6,780 nt of DNA from an uncultured Bacteroidales bacterium (GTDB lineage Bacteria > Bacteroidota > Bacteroidia > Bacteroidales > Paludibacteraceae), in the NCBI GenBank assembly GCA_937911235.1, contig CALDPN010000148.1, forward strand, positions 1 to 6,780, given 5' to 3'. The number at the start of each line of letters is the position of its first letter. Within the stretch, counting starts at the first letter, position 1. The notes below the pieces were generated by a model. The model was not told the origin of the DNA, ran no database searches, and worked only from the letters and a program-made list of their open reading frames with translations. Below, one piece after another: positions 1 through 6,079 of the stretch. The translations under genes and the position numbers were made by a program.

Positions 1-1
1 G

Positions 2-28
2 GCAATGCTTAAGCAAGCTTATCATTGC
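2..28 (-). terminator. Possible hairpin downstream of the response regulator gene
   Basis: An imperfect hairpin lies 22 bases beyond the stop codon of the response regulator. The outer arms GCAATG (2-7) and CATTGC (23-28) pair perfectly, and inner arms TAAGC/GCTTA (10-14, 17-21) extend it after a small asymmetric internal loop. Position and shape suit a terminator, but any U-tract would lie outside the window, so this is only a candidate. Confidence 0.3.
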
Positions 29-49
29 TCTCGCTTACTCGCAAAATTC

Positions 50-763
50 CTAACTGAAGATATACCCGTATCCTTGTCTCGTAATCAAATTCTTATCGTA
101 TGGTTTTATTTTCTTACGAAGTCGTGTAATGTTTACGTCTATGGTTCTGCCTTGGATGAAACTTTCTTCTTTCCAAACTTCTTCTGCAAGTTGTTCGCGA
201 GAAAGTACCATATTCTTACATTTAAGGAATAGTTTAAGTAGTTCAAATTCTCTTTTGGTAAGAATTACTTCTTCTCCCTTGATAATTAGATTTTTTTGTG
301 TAAGATTTAGTTTTAAATCTTCAAATTCTAATATTTCATCTTGGTTTGGTTTTACTGCTTTTTGATTGGTTGCTATGGCAGCATTTTTTCGAATAGTTCT
401 GTTTAGTACGGCTTTTACTCTAGCCATAACCTCGTTTATAGAATAAGGTTTGCTAATGTAGTCGTCTGCGCCCACAGAGAAACCTCTAAGTTTATCGGTT
501 TCAGTATCTTTTGCTGTTAGGAATATGATAGGAGTGTTTGCTGATTCTTCTTTCTTTTTTAGGTGCATAGCAAGCTTGAAACCAGAGATTTCGCCCATCA
601 TAATGTCTAACATAAACAAATCGTAGTCATAGAGTTTTTTTTCTATAACTTCTTCTGCAGAATATGCCACATCTACAATATAACCTGCTTGTTCTAAGTT
701 GAACTGAAGAATCTCGCACAAATCTTCTTCGTCGTCAACTACTAAAATTCTTTCTTTTTGCAT
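50..763 (-). CDS. Two-component response regulator, OmpR/PhoB family
   Basis: A cytoplasmic DNA-binding response regulator of 237 residues, a normal length for the family. The N-terminal receiver domain (about 5-120) has the acidic pair D10-D11, the phospho-acceptor D53 in LFMLDIMMG, T83 in FLTAKD, the aromatic switch Y102 and the invariant K105-P106. A linker of about 22 residues (123-144) leads to a C-terminal winged-helix domain (about 145-236), with the recognition-helix region RTIDVNITRLRKKI (206-219) and a wing ending in RQGYGYIF. All phosphorylation residues are present, so it should be a working phospho-switch activated by a sensor histidine kinase. No kinase gene is visible; one could lie just left of the window. 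The ATG at 763 gives a complete receiver start. There is no good Shine-Dalgarno sequence, as usual in Bacteroidota. It lies 58 bases downstream of the plug-family gene and may be co-transcribed with it, though a candidate promoter fills the gap. The sequence does not identify its target genes, so no symbol is given. Confidence 0.95.
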   Translation of the reverse strand: MQKERILVVDDEEDLCEILQFNLEQAGYIVDVAYSAEEVIEKKLYDYDLFMLDIMMGEISGFKLAMHLKKKEESANTPIIFLTAKDTETDKLRGFSVGADDYISKPYSINEVMARVKAVLNRTIRKNAAIATNQKAVKPNQDEILEFEDLKLNLTQKNLIIKGEEVILTKREFELLKLFLKCKNMVLSREQLAEEVWKEESFIQGRTIDVNITRLRKKIKPYDKNLITRQGYGYIFS

Positions 764-788
764 AGAGGTTTGATTTTATAAAAGCATT

Positions 789-820
789 CAAAATTAGCGA
801 AAAAATATTTCTTATACAAG
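789..820 (-). promoter_or_regulatory. Candidate Bacteroidota-type promoter for the response regulator
   Basis: On the minus strand, TAATTTTG (789-796) fits the -7 consensus TAnnTTTG. CTTG (817-820) sits 20 bases upstream in the place of the -33 TTTG. The start codon at 763 would follow after a leader of about 20 bases. The -33 box overlaps the gap just beyond the upstream gene's stop codon. The match is to sequence only. Confidence 0.5.
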
Positions 821-821
821 T

Positions 822-2105
822 TTATTTAGTGCTGCTGAATGCAATTAGTTTATCATATCTACAACCAAAGGGTCTGTGGTAAACATAAATAGAGTATTCG
901 TTTTCGGTTTCCCAAGCATTACCTTCTACTGTTTCCATTACTTTGGTGTTGTTATTTTTGTTTAATGCAGTAGAATTGCTACCGTATGGAACCACAGCAT
1001 ATAGGTAATTGTAGCCCCCTTGTTTCAGAAGCATATCTTTTTCGTATCTTCTATTTTGTGGGTTATAGGTCATTAGGCCTTCGGATGAAAGTTTATTTCC
1101 TGTGAGCTCGCCAATTATATATACTTTAGCATTAAAAAATGGTTCTTCTGCAGGAAGGCTAAAGTGAGTGAAATAGTAGTCGGCTTCGCTATCGCTGTCC
1201 CAAGAATTTTGCAAATTAACAATATATCGGCCATTTACGTCTGGATGATAGTAAAATTCTCCTGTTTTTCGATATACATCTGGATATAGTGTTGCATGAA
1301 AATAAGGTTTAAAATATTCTATGCTTTCTACTTGGTCGCTTAGAATAAATTCAGACGAAATGTCAAAACTTCTATAGTCGTTGCCTGCTTCAAAAATCAG
1401 ATTTTTATTGTTTGTATATTTAATTTTTTTGTGTTCGTAGTAGTTTGCATCGTTTAAGTAAACTTGGTTGTCAATTCTTTGGTTTTGACGTACCAATATT
1501 TTTATCTCATTTGAAGGTTGAGAGATATTATAATCGGCATAATCTACCTCAATATCAACTTGTTGGTATGTGTCTTTATACGATAATACTGTAAGTGGGG
1601 TAGATTGTGCATTTAATGCTACTTTGGGCTCTACTACAGAAAAACAAGCACTTAGAATAGGTAATTCGTTGTTGTCTTCATAGATTAGAATTACATAATT
1701 GCCAGAAATTATTGGTTTGCAGTCTTCGTTTGGGAAGTTTAGTTCATAATGGCAATATGGAAAATATGTATTTGTAGATGTACTTTGGGGCGAAATGTAT
1801 CCTGTATAAAATCCATCTAAATATTCGCTTTCGCTAATGTTTGAATTTTCCCAGGTGGCGTTGCAATGTACTATTTTGTAAGTGTAGGTTTCTTCTTTAT
1901 TTGATAAATCGTCAAATTTTAGCGTAACGAATTCGTCTTCTTCAAGAGAAATTACAGGATAGTGTGGGGTTTTGAAATAATTATTTATCTGTACAGACTT
2001 AATGTTTTTCTTTAATGATTGAGTATAGTAAGTCTGAGCGTATAGGGTTGTTGAGCTTGTCGAAGCACAAATAATACTAAATAATATAAATAGAAAATTT
2101 CTCAT
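822..2105 (-). CDS. Secreted plug-family protein (type IX secretion plug / former DUF5103)
   Basis: A 427-residue exported protein. A type I signal peptide is visible: short n-region MRN, hydrophobic FLFILFSII, and a likely cleavage site LYA|Q after residue 23. The mature N-terminal domain carries the family landmarks HCNATW (80-85), SESEYLDGF (91-99) and the SGNYVILIYED stretch (134-144). The C-terminal part has NAKVYIIGELTG (325-336), then MTYNPQNRRYEKDMLLKQG (345-363) and YNYLY, also typical of this family. In Flavobacterium johnsoniae the homologue is the Plug subunit that caps the periplasmic end of the SprA translocon of the type IX secretion system. I infer a related envelope role here, but homologues may also occur in Bacteroidota without a full secretion system, so that role is not proven. 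Five cysteines in the mature protein (81, 118, 129, 154, 415) could form disulfides. The ATG at 2105 is chosen because it begins the signal peptide. Codons for signal-peptide residues about 14-20 coincide with a recurrent-looking DNA motif. Confidence 0.85.
   Translation of the reverse strand: MRNFLFILFSIICASTSSTTLYAQTYYTQSLKKNIKSVQINNYFKTPHYPVISLEEDEFVTLKFDDLSNKEETYTYKIVHCNATWENSNISESEYLDGFYTGYISPQSTSTNTYFPYCHYELNFPNEDCKPIISGNYVILIYEDNNELPILSACFSVVEPKVALNAQSTPLTVLSYKDTYQQVDIEVDYADYNISQPSNEIKILVRQNQRIDNQVYLNDANYYEHKKIKYTNNKNLIFEAGNDYRSFDISSEFILSDQVESIEYFKPYFHATLYPDVYRKTGEFYYHPDVNGRYIVNLQNSWDSDSEADYYFTHFSLPAEEPFFNAKVYIIGELTGNKLSSEGLMTYNPQNRRYEKDMLLKQGGYNYLYAVVPYGSNSTALNKNNNTKVMETVEGNAWETENEYSIYVYHRPFGCRYDKLIAFSSTK
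2046..2068. repeat. Dispersed-type short motif inside the plug signal-peptide codons
   Basis: The minus strand reads GTGCTTCGACAAGCTCAAC across this stretch, with the core CTTCGACAAGCTCA (2052-2065). It contains the small inverted repeat GCTT-CGAC-AAGC. I recall CTTCGACAAGCTCA-like sequences as recurring many times in Bacteroidota and related genomes; the window contains only this one copy, so repeat status here is from memory. It encodes the residues ASTSSTT of the signal-peptide c-region. Confidence 0.4.
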
Positions 2106-2134
2106 GTTCCTTTATTCACTAAGTTTTCAATATG

Positions 2135-2163
2135 TCCTAACTCCTCACTCCTAACTCCTAATT
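2135..2163 (-). repeat. Heptamer array (four units of GTTAGGA), left copy
   Basis: Four consecutive 7-base units read on the plus strand as TCCTAAC, TCCTCAC, TCCTAAC and TCCTAAT (2135-2162), i.e. GTTAGGA variants on the minus strand. The array overlaps the end of the TIGR02757 gene: its TAG stop (2151-2153) and last codons, R-I-R-S, lie within it. It is the inverted counterpart of the array at 2876-2907; 2147-2163 is a perfect 17-base inverted match to 2889-2905. Confidence 0.8.
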
Positions 2164-2867
2164 CTTTCTGTAAATCCACTACCAAATAGTGCAAAATCCA
2201 TAATAGTAGGGTCTTCTGGGTAATATTTACTGCAGTTTTTGGTTAATTCTTGCACTGCCTTAAAGTCGGTTGCGTTCCTTTTTAAAAGTCCAAGTTTACG
2301 AGATACTCTATTAACATGGACGTCGAGCGGAATATAAAGTTTAGTTTTGTCGAGTGATTTCCAAATGCCTAAATCTACATTGCTATCTTCTCTTACTAGC
2401 CAGCGAAGCATAAGGCAAAGTCTTTTGCAAGCAGATTGTTTGTTTTTAGGAATGCCGTTTGCTTTTATGCCTGCAATTAATGCGTCAAGATAGTCTGCGT
2501 TGCTGTTCTGCTCTATGAAGAAGTTAATGTATTCTTCAAGGTCACTGTGCTCGGTGTAAATTTTATATAGTGAGTTCATTAGATTATAAAAATCTGAAAA
2601 TTTGAATAATCTGTAGAACGAATTATTGTCTGTTTTATAAGTTTGCCAATCTTTTGACAAAAGGTATTTGTATGGCTCGCCACACATTAAATTGTATGCG
2701 AAATGGCATTTTTTGTTGATTTGCAGTCTGTTTCCGTATGCTAGCCATGAGCAAATTACTGCCATAATTTCTATGTCAGTTTTCTCCTTGCACATTCTCA
2801 CCACTGCTACAGGGTCGGTAGTGAAATACTTTAGGTTGTTATATGTGTTTATAAGTTCTGTGTACAA
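2151..2867 (-). CDS. TIGR02757 (DUF2400) family protein, function unknown
   Basis: A cytoplasmic protein of about 238 residues with no signal peptide or membrane segment. Family landmarks are KTDIEIMAVICSWLAYGNR (29-47), a basic helix SACKRLCLMLRWLVRED (145-161), DLGIW (165-169), PLDVHVNRVSRKLGLLKR (180-197) and a C-terminal MDFALFGSGF (223-232). The family has no established function that I know of. The stretch around D182 resembles the aspartate motif of HhH-GPD DNA glycosylases such as endonuclease III (VDTHVxRVxxRLGL), which suggests a distant nucleic-acid link; this is inference. The only start in the open frame before residue 25 is TTG at 2867. An in-frame TAA at 2877-2879, inside the heptamer array, blocks any earlier start, and homologues as I recall them begin several residues earlier with ATG. 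The ATG at codon 25 would cut the conserved DPI-like region. The gene is probably intact but has a weak or eroded start. It lies between pckA's terminator and the plug gene. Confidence 0.87.
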   Translation of the reverse strand: MYTELINTYNNLKYFTTDPVAVVRMCKEKTDIEIMAVICSWLAYGNRLQINKKCHFAYNLMCGEPYKYLLSKDWQTYKTDNNSFYRLFKFSDFYNLMNSLYKIYTEHSDLEEYINFFIEQNSNADYLDALIAGIKANGIPKNKQSACKRLCLMLRWLVREDSNVDLGIWKSLDKTKLYIPLDVHVNRVSRKLGLLKRNATDFKAVQELTKNCSKYYPEDPTIMDFALFGSGFTERIRS

Positions 2868-2875
2868 TTTAAATA

Positions 2876-2907
2876 GTTAGGAGTTAGGAATTAGGAGTTA
2901 GGAGTTA
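2876..2907 (+). repeat. Heptamer array (GTTAGGA units), right copy
   Basis: Units GTTAGGA, GTTAGGA, ATTAGGA and GTTAGGA run in register from 2876 to 2903, followed by a partial GTTA. On the minus strand they supply the in-frame TAA just upstream of the TIGR02757 reading frame. The orientation is opposite to the array at 2135-2163, so the two bracket the gene as inverted repeats. The length and lack of spacers exclude a CRISPR array. Confidence 0.85.
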
Positions 2908-2932
2908 TAACTCGCTTCGCTCGTTAGTTATA
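2906..2932. repeat. Palindromic module beside the heptamer array
   Basis: Perfect 7-base inverted arms TATAACT (2906-2912) and AGTTATA (2926-2932) enclose a GC-richer loop CGCTTCGCTCGTT. The GC-rich centre stands out in an AT-rich spacer. It abuts the heptamer array directly, which suggests the two form one composite repeat. No T-run follows on either transcribed side that would make it a terminator by itself. Confidence 0.5.
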
Positions 2933-2933
2933 T

Positions 2934-2973
2934 AAAAAAGAAAGGAAGTTTCCTAAAACACGGAAACCTCCTT
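2934..2973 (-). terminator. Rho-independent terminator of pckA
   Basis: On the minus strand, arms AAGGAGGTTTCC (2962-2973) and GGAAACTTCCTT (2942-2953) form a 12-bp stem with a single G-U pair and an 8-base loop. A T-rich tail follows (TCTTTTTT, down to 2934). It begins 25 bases past the pckA stop codon, so it should end most pckA transcripts before the TIGR02757 gene. Confidence 0.92.
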
Positions 2974-2998
2974 CTTCTTATTTTAGGTCAAATTTTTA

Positions 2999-4603
2999 TT
3001 AAAGTTGTGGACCTGCAGCAACTAAAGCTTTACCAGCTTCGTTTCCAGTGAACTTGTTGAAGTTTTTGATGAAACGTTCAGCTAGGTCTTTAGCTTTTTC
3101 TTCCCATTGGCAAGCGCATTCGTAAGTGTCGCGTGGGTCAAGAATGTTAGGATCTACTCCTGGTAATTCTGTTGGAACTTCGAAATCGAAGAATGGGATT
3201 TTTTTAGTTGGAGCGTTGTTGATAGAACCATCAAGGATAGCGTCGATGATACCACGAGTATCTTTGATAGAGATACGTTTACCTGTACCGTTCCAGCCAG
3301 TGTTTACTAAGTAAGCTTTAGCACCTACTTTTTCCATTCTCTTAACTAGTTCTTCACCGTATTTTGTTGGGTGTAAGCTTAAGAATGCTGCACCGAAGCA
3401 AGCAGAGAATGTTGGAGTTGGCTCAGTAATACCACGTTCTGTACCAGCTAATTTAGCTGTGAAACCAGATAGGAAGTAGTATTGAGTTTGTTCTGGAGTA
3501 AGGATAGATACTGGAGGTAACACACCAAATGCGTCAGCTGACAAGAAAATAACTTGTTGAGCGTGAGGACCTTTTGAAGGTACTGCGATGTTGTTGATGT
3601 GGTTGATTGGATAAGAAACACGTGTATTTTCTGTTACGCTCTTATCTGCGAAATCAATTTTACCATTAGCGTCAACAGTAACGTTTTCTAGAAGAGCGTT
3701 ACGTTTGATAGCGTTGAAAATGTCTGGTTCGCTTTCTTTGTCTAGGTTGATAACTTTTGCGTAGCAACCACCTTCGTAGTTGAATACACCTTCGTCGTCC
3801 CAACCGTGTTCGTCGTCACCGATTAGAAGACGTTTTGGGTCTGTAGAAAGAGTTGTTTTACCTGTACCTGATAGACCGAAGAAGATAGCTGAGCTAGTAC
3901 CTTCCATATTGGTGTTTGCAGAACAGTGCATAGAAGCGATACCTTTAAGTGGGTTGAAGTAGTTCATTAAAGAGAAGATACCTTTCTTCATTTCACCACC
4001 GTACCATGTGTTAAGGATAACTTGTTCGTTAGTTTTTAGGTTGAATACAGTAGCAGTTTCTGAATTTAAACCTAGTTCTTTATAGTTGTCAACTTTAGCT
4101 TTAGCAGCGTTGTAGCAAACGAAGTCTGGTTCGCCGTAAGCAGCTAGTTCTTCAGCTGTAGGACGGATGAACATGTTTGTTACGAAGTGAGCTTGCCATG
4201 CAACTTCTACGATGAAACGTACTTTTAAGCGAGTGCTTTCGTTAGTACCGCAGAATGTATCAACAACGAATAGACGTTTGCCAGAAAGTTGTTTAACAGC
4301 TTTAGCTTTAAGGTCTGCCCAAGCTTCTTCTGAACATGGTTTGTTGTCGTTTTTGTATTCTTCAGAAGTCCACCATACGCTGTCTTCGCTAGCTTCATTT
4401 TTAACGAAGAATTTGTCTTTAGGAGAACGACCTGTATAGATACCAGTCATTACGTTAACAGTGTCAAGCTCTGTTAATTGTCCTTTTTCATAACCTTCTA
4501 GACTTTCTTTAGTTTCTTCTTCAAAAAGAACTTCGTAAGAAGGGTTGTGAAGAATTTCTTTCACGTCGGTAATACCGTACTTGCTTAAATCTAAATTTGC
4601 CAT
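2999..4603 (-). CDS. pckA: Phosphoenolpyruvate carboxykinase (ATP)
   Basis: A soluble 534-residue enzyme, full length for the ATP-dependent family (EC 4.1.1.49), interconverting oxaloacetate + ATP with PEP + CO2 + ADP. In fermentative Bacteroidales this enzyme often runs toward oxaloacetate, feeding succinate formation; the direction here is not visible in the sequence. Motifs: substrate arginine R59 in YTGRSPKDKF, Y201-G-G-E-M-K-K (PEPCK-specific metal and substrate site), H226, P-loop GLSGTGKTT (243-251, K249 and T250), metal-binding D263-D264 in LIGDDEHGW, R328 in ENTRVSYP, and the nucleotide-side segment TGWNGTGKRISIKDTR (435-450). No key residue is missing. The ATG at 4603 fits the family N-terminus. 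The arginine codons I checked are CGT or CGC, unlike AGA-using neighbours, and together with a strong terminator this suggests high expression. It is monocistronic by appearance, with an upstream leader of about 80 bases. It is divergent from aroA, a PEP-consuming enzyme gene. Confidence 0.99.
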   Translation of the reverse strand: MANLDLSKYGITDVKEILHNPSYEVLFEEETKESLEGYEKGQLTELDTVNVMTGIYTGRSPKDKFFVKNEASEDSVWWTSEEYKNDNKPCSEEAWADLKAKAVKQLSGKRLFVVDTFCGTNESTRLKVRFIVEVAWQAHFVTNMFIRPTAEELAAYGEPDFVCYNAAKAKVDNYKELGLNSETATVFNLKTNEQVILNTWYGGEMKKGIFSLMNYFNPLKGIASMHCSANTNMEGTSSAIFFGLSGTGKTTLSTDPKRLLIGDDEHGWDDEGVFNYEGGCYAKVINLDKESEPDIFNAIKRNALLENVTVDANGKIDFADKSVTENTRVSYPINHINNIAVPSKGPHAQQVIFLSADAFGVLPPVSILTPEQTQYYFLSGFTAKLAGTERGITEPTPTFSACFGAAFLSLHPTKYGEELVKRMEKVGAKAYLVNTGWNGTGKRISIKDTRGIIDAILDGSINNAPTKKIPFFDFEVPTELPGVDPNILDPRDTYECACQWEEKAKDLAERFIKNFNKFTGNEAGKALVAAGPQL

Positions 4604-4661
4604 TTTAAATTAATAATTTAGTGAATTTATAATAAGTTTTTTAACTCTCGTTTAATGAAAT

Positions 4662-4669
4662 CAAAAGTA
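4662..4669 (-). promoter_or_regulatory. Second candidate -7 box upstream of pckA
   Basis: TACTTTTG on the minus strand fits TAnnTTTG exactly and is identical to the aroA -7 candidate. A TTTG lies 22 bases upstream (4692-4695), but that tetramer is also part of the better promoter's -7 box. It could be a proximal alternative start for pckA. Confidence 0.35.
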
Positions 4670-4691
4670 CTTCCCCTTTTAATCCACAATG

Positions 4692-4723
4692 CAAATATAA
4701 ATAATTAAATCCAAACCACCAAA
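4692..4723 (-). promoter_or_regulatory. Candidate main pckA promoter
   Basis: On the minus strand TTTG (4720-4723) is followed after exactly 20 bases by TATATTTG (4692-4699), a full match to the Bacteroidota -33/-7 consensus. Transcription would start near 4685, giving an A/T-rich leader of about 80 bases before the pckA ATG. No conserved riboswitch or clear operator is recognisable in that leader. Confidence 0.6.
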
Positions 4724-4773
4724 CTAGACTGCCAAAAAACACGGCTGTTGTGCTTTAAATGTTATTTTTTTTG

Positions 4774-4781
4774 TACTTTTG
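4774..4781 (+). promoter_or_regulatory. Candidate aroA -7 promoter box
   Basis: TACTTTTG fits TAnnTTTG exactly and lies 20 bases before the chosen aroA ATG. The -33 element is weak (GTTG at 4747-4750, spacer 23). If used, transcription would begin near 4787, after the upstream TTG start, which supports the shorter aroA reading frame. Confidence 0.5.
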
Positions 4782-4801
4782 TAGGTGTAAATGAAATAGG
4801 A

Positions 4802-6046
4802 ATGAAACAATATAAATTGACATATTTAAAAGAGGGCAGTGAATGTATGGAGGCGGGGTTGCCAGCGTCAAAAAGTATTGCAAATAGAGCACTTGTGATA
4901 GCAGCACTTTGTGGAACGGAAGAAAAACTGAATAATCTTTCAGAATGTGATGATACTCAAGCTGTTATACGTGCACTTTCGTCTAAAGATGAGGTAAAAA
5001 ATATTGGTGCAGCAGGCACTGCAATGAGATTCCTTACTGCATATTATGCCATATCTTCTGAGTCTGTAGTAATGACTGGCACAGAAAGAATGAAAAACAG
5101 ACCTATATCTATATTAGTGGAGGCATTAAGAAGTTTGGGAGCAGATATAGAATATGTGGAGAAAGAAGGTTATCCACCCCTTAAAATAAATGGCAAAAAA
5201 CTACGCGGCGGTGAGCTTCATGTAAAAGGTGATGTTAGTAGTCAATATCTTTCTGCTATTTTAATGATTGCACCTTATACTACAGAAGGTATTACACTTG
5301 TAATAGAAGGAGATTTGGTGTCTCGTCCATATTTGCAAATGACACTTTCTTTAATGAGTGAGTTTGGTGTGTCATATACATGGAAAGAAAATGTAGTTGA
5401 AATACTTCCTGCAAAATACAATCCAATAGAATTTACTGTGGAAAACGACTGGTCTGCAGCGTCTTATTGGTATTCTGTGGTGGCACTTTCAGAAAATAAA
5501 TCTGTTAAACTTAAATATTTGCTAGCAGATAGCCTGCAAGGCGACTCTCATCTTGTAGAACTTTACAAGCCACTTGGTGTGAAAACACAGTTTGTGGATG
5601 GTGGGGTGGTGTTAAGCAAAAATGCTGAGGTGGAACTTCCAAAAATCTATGATATTTCATTGAAAGAACAGCCAGACCTTGCTCAAACACTAGTGGTAAG
5701 TTGTCTTTTAATGAATGTACCATTTAAATTTTCTGGACTTGAAAACCTAAAAATAAAAGAAACAGATAGAATTGCAGCCTTAATAAACGAGTGCAAAACT
5801 TTAGGTTTTGTTTTGAAGGAAGTAGCCTCTGGTACTTTGGCATGGGATGGTGAAAAATGTGCTCCAGCAGGTGAGATTAAGATAAATACATACGAAGATC
5901 ACCGTATGGCTATGGCGTTTGCTCCAGCTGTGATGCACTTTGGTTCTACTATTATAAATGAGCCAGATGTGGTAACAAAATCTTATCCTTCTTTTTGGCA
6001 AGAATTTCAGAAAGTTTTGCCTTGCCAGATAAGTATAATCGATTAA
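4802..6046 (+). CDS. aroA: 3-phosphoshikimate 1-carboxyvinyltransferase (EPSP synthase)
   Basis: Cytosolic enzyme of the shikimate pathway (EC 2.5.1.19): shikimate-3-phosphate + PEP gives EPSP + phosphate, en route to chorismate. The protein is 414 residues, slightly shorter than E. coli AroA (427). Active-site landmarks, with E. coli equivalents: K24-S25 and R29 in LPASKSIANR (K22, S23, R27), GTAMR at 72-76, R100 in MKNRP (R124), S146-S147-Q148 (S169-Q171), D292 in QPDLAQT (D313), K319-E320 and R323 in IKETDR (K340, E341, R344), R368 in EDHRMAM (R386) and K393 in VTKSYP (K411). The PEP-side loop reads GAAGTAMRF rather than GNAGTAMRP, with Ala for N94 and Phe for P101; this may be normal for Bacteroidota. 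The frame stays open to a TTG at 4748, but the added 18 residues, rich in Cys and Phe, match no EPSP synthase start and overlap the likely promoter, so the ATG at 4802 is chosen. It is followed by rpiB after 33 bases with no terminator between. Confidence 0.98.
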   Translation: MKQYKLTYLKEGSECMEAGLPASKSIANRALVIAALCGTEEKLNNLSECDDTQAVIRALSSKDEVKNIGAAGTAMRFLTAYYAISSESVVMTGTERMKNRPISILVEALRSLGADIEYVEKEGYPPLKINGKKLRGGELHVKGDVSSQYLSAILMIAPYTTEGITLVIEGDLVSRPYLQMTLSLMSEFGVSYTWKENVVEILPAKYNPIEFTVENDWSAASYWYSVVALSENKSVKLKYLLADSLQGDSHLVELYKPLGVKTQFVDGGVVLSKNAEVELPKIYDISLKEQPDLAQTLVVSCLLMNVPFKFSGLENLKIKETDRIAALINECKTLGFVLKEVASGTLAWDGEKCAPAGEIKINTYEDHRMAMAFAPAVMHFGSTIINEPDVVTKSYPSFWQEFQKVLPCQISIID

Positions 6047-6052
6047 AATCAT

Positions 6053-6060
6053 TAACTTTG
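6053..6060 (+). promoter_or_regulatory. Possible rpiB -7 box in the aroA-rpiB gap
   Basis: TAACTTTG matches TAnnTTTG and sits 19 bases before the rpiB ATG. No convincing TTTG is found at the expected distance upstream, where the aroA 3' end lies. It may give rpiB an extra promoter; read-through from aroA is equally likely. Confidence 0.35.
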
Positions 6061-6079
6061 CACCATAATTTAATTAAAT

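Noticed and set aside
5..365. Plus-strand open frames of 75 and 78 codons over the response regulator
   Set aside because: They lie antisense within a clearly conserved gene and show no recognisable domain.
2055..2105. Plug-family protein as a lipoprotein, using C13
   Set aside because: The residues before C13 (S-I-I) do not make a good lipobox, and a clear type I cleavage site follows at LYA|Q.
2668..2880. Plus-strand 70-codon frame over the TIGR02757 start
   Set aside because: It is antisense to conserved coding sequence; its last codons are just the border of the heptamer array.
2876..2932. Heptamer array as a small CRISPR array
   Set aside because: The units are 7 bases and directly adjacent, with no spacers and no cas genes.
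2906..2932. Palindrome as a second pckA terminator
   Set aside because: On the minus strand the stem is followed by ACTCC repeats, not a T-run, and the strong terminator at 2934-2973 already serves pckA.
4748..4801. 18-codon N-terminal extension of aroA from a TTG start
   Set aside because: The extra residues are Cys/Phe-rich and unlike any EPSP synthase N-terminus, and the stretch contains the TACTTTTG promoter box, so transcription probably begins after the TTG.
5511..6052. Minus-strand frames of 70 and 83 codons over aroA
   Set aside because: They are shadows of the aroA reading frame, with no family resemblance and no promoter-like context.
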